Under the pieces are notes generated by a model. It was not told where the DNA came from, ran no database searches, and saw only the letters and a program-made list of their open reading frames with translations. DNA of 10,392 bases from positions 2,855 through 13,246 of the forward strand of contig PLHN01000500.1 in NCBI GenBank assembly GCA_003139975.1, read 5' to 3'. How positions within the stretch are numbered: the first letter of the stretch is position 1; every line of letters begins with the position of its first letter. Shown here piece by piece: positions 7,026 to 10,392 of the stretch. The stretch is from Acidobacteriaceae bacterium (GTDB taxonomy: Bacteria > Acidobacteriota > Terriglobia > Terriglobales > Acidobacteriaceae). The translations under genes were made by a program, and so were the position numbers.

Positions 7026-8075
7026 TCACCATTTCAGCAACAGAAATTCCGAACAGAATCCCGGCCCCATGGCGGCTAGAATGCCGTAGGTGCCCGGCTC
7101 GGGGCGGCGGTTCTTCATTACCTCTTCGAGCACTACCAACACCGAAGCCGACGACAGGTTGCCGGTCCGCCGGAGGCATTCCCAGGAGGCGTCGAGCTGG
7201 CCATTCTTCAGTTCGAGAGCTTCGGCCGTGGCTTCCAGAATCTTGGGGCCGCCAGTGTGCAGCACCCAGCTCCCAATATCGGCTCGCGTAAGCCCGCGCG
7301 TCGTAAGGAAGTCGTCGACGTCGTGCGCCAGGTTCTTCCGTACGAGATTCGGCACCTCCGGCGAAAGAACGATGCGGAAGCCCTTTTCCGAGATGTCCCA
7401 ACCCATCATCCCTTCGGTGTCCGGATAGAACACCGACTGGGTTGCGACGATAGTTGGCCCTTCGAGGCCGCACTCGTCACCTGCAACAATTACGGCCGCA
7501 GCCCCATCGCCAAACAGCCCCGACGAAATAAGGTTGGCCACTGAGAGATCTTCGCGCTGAATCGTGAGGGAACAAAGTTCCACCGAAAGCAACAGGGCGA
7601 TTTGACCAGGATAGGCCTTTACATAGTCCGCGGCTCGCGAAATGCCAGCCGCTCCTGCTACGCATCCGAGCCCGAAAATCGGGAGGCGGCGGATGTTGCG
7701 GCACAATCCCATTTTGTTGATCAGCAGCGCATCGATCGAAGGACTCGAAATCCCTGTCACAGAGGTGAAGAAGAAGGCGGCAAGATCTTGCGGGCGCAAA
7801 CCGGCGTGGGCGAGCGCGCCGCTTACCGCTTTTTCGCCCAGTTCGGTTGCCACGCGAATCCAGTGCCGATTGGCCTCTCCCCAGGTTTTCATGCGCAGGT
7901 AATCGCTCTTGGGGAGCGCTAGATAGCGGCCGTCAACGCCCACGTGGCGATGCAGACGCCGCAGCACCGCGGGATTCTTCATCCGATCTCCCCAGTATTG
8001 GCGGAGTTCTTCGACCAGTTCCTCTTGCGGATAGTAGTGTTCGGGAAATGCACTGGCTGTGCTGACGATTTGCAT
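7026..8075 (-). CDS. Type III polyketide synthase (chalcone synthase-like)
   Basis: A full-length 349-residue homodimeric ketosynthase of the chalcone/stilbene and alkylpyrone synthase family, which condenses an acyl-CoA starter with malonyl-CoA without an acyl carrier protein. The catalytic triad is visible: Cys138 in FGLGCVAGAAG, His273 in WVLHTGGPKIL and Asn306 in RRTGNLSSASV. The C-terminal AMGPGFCSE (335-343) corresponds to the family's glycine-rich GFGPG loop. SSGLFGDGAAAV (184-195) is another thiolase-fold hallmark. The N-terminus MQIVSTASAFPEHYYPQ aligns with the normal family start, which supports ATG at 8075 even though no good ribosome site precedes it (AAGGA is 13 nt away). No methyltransferase, oxidoreductase or acyl-activating partner is adjacent on either side in this window. 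The product, perhaps an alkylpyrone or alkylresorcinol, cannot be deduced. FabH is excluded because its His/Asn context differs. Confidence 0.93.
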   Translation of the reverse strand: MQIVSTASAFPEHYYPQEELVEELRQYWGDRMKNPAVLRRLHRHVGVDGRYLALPKSDYLRMKTWGEANRHWIRVATELGEKAVSGALAHAGLRPQDLAAFFFTSVTGISSPSIDALLINKMGLCRNIRRLPIFGLGCVAGAAGISRAADYVKAYPGQIALLLSVELCSLTIQREDLSVANLISSGLFGDGAAAVIVAGDECGLEGPTIVATQSVFYPDTEGMMGWDISEKGFRIVLSPEVPNLVRKNLAHDVDDFLTTRGLTRADIGSWVLHTGGPKILEATAEALELKNGQLDASWECLRRTGNLSSASVLVVLEEVMKNRRPEPGTYGILAAMGPGFCSEFLLLKW

Positions 8076-8326
8076 GGTTAGATTCGAGTCCTTACTTAAG
8101 GCGTGCGGGTTCGGGCACGTGGAATGCGCCCCCGAATAGCATAAGGCCGCTGCGCTGGAAAGCCGTCATCCTTTTGTAGAAAAGCTATCGGACCCTGTCG
8201 GAACCACACGCTGCATTTTGGATGCAGTTTTCAGACTTAGGGTGCCGACAGGAACGCCTCACCTTGTCTCCACGCATCTGCTTGGGATGCTAAAGTATTC
8301 AAACCTCAGAAAGGAAGGGCTGACCT
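8076..8326. promoter_or_regulatory. Divergent promoter region between polyketide synthase and cytochrome c genes
   Basis: This 251-nt spacer must contain the starts of both divergent transcripts. On the plus side TGCTAAAGT (8288-8296) resembles an extended -10 element about 30 nt before the cytochrome start, but no -35 sits at a normal distance. On the minus side nothing is convincing. The most striking structure is the nested inverted repeat at 8194-8252. Confidence 0.35.
8194..8252. promoter_or_regulatory. Nested inverted repeats in the divergent spacer
   Basis: The outer arms CCTGTCGG (8194-8201) and CCGACAGG (8245-8252) are perfect 8-bp inverted repeats. Inside them, CTGCAT (8211-8216) and ATGCAG (8222-8227) form a second perfect 6-bp repeat around a 5-nt loop, followed on the plus strand by TTTT. 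The two dyads are offset by about 4 nt, so they fit a folded RNA leader with an asymmetric internal loop better than one DNA operator. Each could also be a separate protein site. Attenuator, operator or chance are all open. Confidence 0.45.
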
Positions 8327-8878
8327 TTGAAATTTATTGCTGGATTGATCCTGGGAATCCTTCTGGTTCCGACGCTGATTTACTTCTACCTCACGGGTGG
8401 AAGTGCGCCGGTGGCGACGACCGACCCTGATATGCCGTTCGAATCTGTGTTGGCACGGAAAGCGCAGCATGCGCGCATCGACAAGGAAATGCCGAAAAAC
8501 GTGCCGATCCAGGCGACCGAAGCGAATTACCTGGCCGGCGCCGAACTCTACAAGCAAGATTGCGCGGTTTGCCATGGGCTGCCGCTTGCGCCAAAGAGCG
8601 CGATCGCCACTGGAATGTATCCGCATCCGCCCCAGCTTTTTCAGGGAAAGGGCGTGACCGACGATGAGCCGGGCGAAACTTATTGGAAAATTTTCAACGG
8701 TTTTCGCCTGACTGGAATGCCGGGCTTCAGCAAATCGCTCAATGAAACGCAGATGTGGCAGATGTCGCTGCTGCTGGCCAATGCCGATAAGCTGCCGCCT
8801 TCCGTCAAGGCCGCTTTGGTTGCGCCGCCCGCGGCACCGGCGGCGGTGCCGGCGGCTCCGCCAGCGGCGACTCCGTGA
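8327..8878 (+). CDS. Membrane-anchored monohaem cytochrome c
   Basis: A 183-residue protein with an N-terminal uncleaved-type anchor (about 3-23) and a periplasmic class I cytochrome c domain. Haem attachment is C79-A-V-C82-H83 (CAVCHG), and the likely distal ligand is Met131 in RLTGMPGF. The domain closes with the helix MWQMSLLLANADKLP. The TTG start is well decided: AGGAAGGG lies 7 nt upstream, an in-frame TGA sits only 3 nt before the TTG, and any later ATG would remove the anchor. It is probably an electron carrier facing the periplasm, but its partner is not shown by the neighbourhood. The C-terminus is a Pro/Ala-rich tail (from about 163) that stops inside a degenerate GC-rich repeat. 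After the stop a second frame continues a similar Pro-rich then Lys-rich tail, hinting at a recent frameshift. Confidence 0.9.
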   Translation: MKFIAGLILGILLVPTLIYFYLTGGSAPVATTDPDMPFESVLARKAQHARIDKEMPKNVPIQATEANYLAGAELYKQDCAVCHGLPLAPKSAIATGMYPHPPQLFQGKGVTDDEPGETYWKIFNGFRLTGMPGFSKSLNETQMWQMSLLLANADKLPPSVKAALVAPPAAPAAVPAAPPAATP

Positions 8879-8895
8879 GCCGGCGACTCCGCCAG
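8851..8895 (+). repeat. 15/16-nt degenerate tandem repeat at the cytochrome c stop
   Basis: Three related units begin GGCGGCTCCGCCAG (8851), GGCGACTCCGTGAG (8866) and GGCGACTCCGCCAG (8882). The first step is 15 nt and the second 16 nt, so the reading frame shifts by one at the third unit. The middle unit has TGA, the cytochrome stop codon, where the flanking units have CCA. This is direct sequence evidence that the present stop lies in an unstable repeat. Confidence 0.65.
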
Positions 8896-9010
8896 TACCG
8901 GCGACCACAACTCCGCCACGGAAACACGCTAGCAAGCCGAAGAAAGCAGCAAACTCGTCTCGGCTCTCTGGGACGCTGACAACTATGCTGCACAGCGCTA
9001 TCGTGTAGAC

Positions 9011-9547
9011 ATGGCGTTTGGCCGTCCGAGAAAGCTGTTTACCGAAGCGGAGCTTTACGACTATGCGATTGCTGCGCTTGCTCGCCGCAGTCGATCGGTC
9101 GCCGAATTGAAGCGGCTCCTGCGCAATCGCGTGGAGGACACCGAAGTTGGTAAAACCCTGGTCGAGCTGATCATTGTCCGCCTGAAAGACCACGGGTATT
9201 TGAACGATGCCCGTTACGCGGCAGCCTATTCGTCGTACCGGCGCGACACGGAAAAATTCGGCCGCATGCGTGTTGTGACCGATCTGAAGGCGAAGGGCGT
9301 GCACGGCGATGTCATCGAAAAAGCTGTTGCTTCTGTCTATGAAGGCGTAAAAGAAGAGGACCTTGCGCGTGCTTATCTGCGGCGTAAGCGCCTGGAAAAA
9401 CCCAAGGACCAAAAAGGGGCGGCGCGCATTTTCCGCAATCTCATGCGCGCCGGGTTCGGATCAAAGACTATTTTCACGATCCTGAAAAAGTGGGATGTGG
9501 AAGAGGAGACGCTCACCGAATTGGAAAGCGAGACCCCTGAAACCTGA
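9011..9547 (+). CDS. recX: RecX regulatory protein
   Basis: A 178-residue basic, helical protein of the RecX family, which binds along RecA filaments and inhibits recombinase and coprotease activity. The three-helix repeats are visible: LYDYAIAALARRSRSVAELKRLL (about 16-38), then VELIIVRLKDHGYLNDARYA with the family-typical GYLND.RYA (about 51-70). SYRRDTEKFGRMRVVTDLKAKGV follows, and a final repeat, RIFRNLMRAGFGSKTIFTILKKW, lies near 139-161. Length is close to the family norm (about 150-270). No Shine-Dalgarno is evident before ATG 9011, but no in-frame start occurs upstream before a stop. It follows the cytochrome gene by 132 nt on the same strand, while recA is not in the window. The gene probably ends at the hairpin 14 nt after its stop. 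Confidence 0.93.
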   Translation: MAFGRPRKLFTEAELYDYAIAALARRSRSVAELKRLLRNRVEDTEVGKTLVELIIVRLKDHGYLNDARYAAAYSSYRRDTEKFGRMRVVTDLKAKGVHGDVIEKAVASVYEGVKEEDLARAYLRRKRLEKPKDQKGAARIFRNLMRAGFGSKTIFTILKKWDVEEETLTELESETPET

Positions 9548-9561
9548 TAGTGAAGTCAGGC

Positions 9562-9604
9562 GGCGTTGGCCTAAAGGTCTTCAACGCTAGTTTAGGCCGA
9601 CGCC
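9562..9604 (+). terminator. Hairpin after recX, possible terminator
   Basis: GGCGTTGGCCTAAA (9562-9575) pairs with TTTAGGCCGACGCC (9591-9604) over 14 positions. The only non-Watson-Crick position would be a U-G wobble in RNA, and the loop is 15 nt. Shorter outer arms, GTCAG (9555-9559) and CTGAC (9616-9620), could lengthen the structure. It begins 14 nt after the recX stop, a usual terminator position, but no T tract follows. It could alternatively be a dispersed palindrome. Confidence 0.45.
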
Positions 9605-9697
9605 AATAAGGCAGGCTGACCTTCCGGGGCGGGCGTGCATGTCGTGCTAGCCTTCTGCTAATCTGGTAAAAATCTGCCAACAGTTTCTGGAGGAACT

Positions 9698-10018
9698 ATG
9701 AAGACGAGATTCTCGTTCGCGCTTACCGCCCTGCTGCTTGGTGTGGCTTCTTTCGCATATGGTCAGGTTGGAACCGATGTGAAGAAGGCGGCTGACGACA
9801 CGGGCAAAGCGACCGACAAGGCTGCGAAGGACACAGGACACGTCACCAAAAAAGCCGCGGTAAAGACCGGCGAAGCCACGGAAAAGGGAGCGAAAGACAC
9901 CGGCAAGGCAACCAAGACCGTTGCCAAGGACACCGGCCATGGCGTCAAGAAGGGGACAAAGGCCGTAGGCCACGGCGTCAAGAAGGGCGCCGAGAAGACC
10001 GAAGACGTGGCGAAGTAG
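9698..10018 (+). CDS. Small secreted protein of seven 11-residue LEA-like repeats
   Basis: A 106-residue protein with a clear signal peptide (1-22, cleavage likely after SFAYG) and a strong ribosome site, GGAGGAA, 3-4 nt before the ATG. From residue 29 to the end it is built of seven consecutive 11-residue units of the form KKAAKDTGKAT. The registers start at 29, 40, 51, 62, 73, 84 and 95, and the last is one residue longer. The lysine, alanine, Asp-Thr-Gly and small-residue positions recur in every unit except the two C-terminal ones, which drift. An 11-residue Lys/Ala/Thr/Asp period is characteristic of group 3 LEA and apolipoprotein-like amphipathic helices. The composition is highly charged and lacks aromatic residues after the signal peptide. 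No enzyme function is expected. A role in protecting envelope or periplasmic contents under drying or other stress is inference. Confidence 0.82.
   Translation: MKTRFSFALTALLLGVASFAYGQVGTDVKKAADDTGKATDKAAKDTGHVTKKAAVKTGEATEKGAKDTGKATKTVAKDTGHGVKKGTKAVGHGVKKGAEKTEDVAK

Positions 10019-10392
<374 letters not shown>

Noticed and set aside
6733..7089. Plus-strand open frame of 118 codons in the spacer after the polyketide synthase
   Set aside because: It has no ribosome site, a composition rich in Arg, Ser and Cys with no recognisable domain, overlaps the end of the polyketide synthase antisense, and includes the heptamer repeat.
8306..9412. Long minus-strand open frame of 368 codons antisense to cytochrome c and recX
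   Set aside because: Both plus-strand genes carry clear family motifs. The antisense product has a shadow composition and no recognisable domain, and spans two genes and their spacer.

Overview
The window looks like a chromosomal segment of an acidobacterium (Acidobacteriota, Terriglobia-like). This is an inference from several things together: moderately high GC, an NtrC/NtrY-type signalling pair, a type III polyketide synthase, a Pro/Ala-tailed single-haem cytochrome c, a recX to alaS gene order, and palindromic and heptanucleotide repeats in the spacers. No rRNA, tRNA, CRISPR array, transposase or phage gene is visible.

Left block, minus strand (about 1-4966, transcribed right to left): an uncharacterised secreted or anchored protein with a probable beta-propeller C-terminus, an orphan family 5 (peptide/nickel type) substrate-binding protein, an NtrY-like membrane histidine kinase, and an NtrC-family response regulator cut by the window edge. 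The first two genes overlap by 38 nt, the second and third by 4 nt (ATGA), and the regulator follows 77 nt later. This suggests one operon in which a binding protein is made together with a sensor kinase, and no transporter permease is present in the window.

Middle block, minus strand (about 5123-8075): a 63-residue single-pass membrane protein lies 28 nt upstream of a two-pass SPFH/band-7 protein, and the pair looks like an operon. Upstream of it, across a 366-nt spacer with no convincing gene, is a complete type III polyketide synthase with an intact Cys-His-Asn triad. A 105-bp imperfect palindrome separates the SPFH operon from the signalling operon.

Right block, plus strand (8327-10392): a membrane-anchored cytochrome c read from a TTG start, recX, a small secreted protein made of seven 11-residue LEA-like repeats, and the first 93 codons of alaS. 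The polyketide synthase and the cytochrome are divergent, and their 251-nt spacer carries a nested inverted repeat.

Most genes are recognisable families. The less ordinary items are the binding protein-kinase-regulator coupling, the small protein paired with SPFH, the palindromic element, the decayed repeat at the cytochrome stop codon, and the secreted 11-mer repeat protein.
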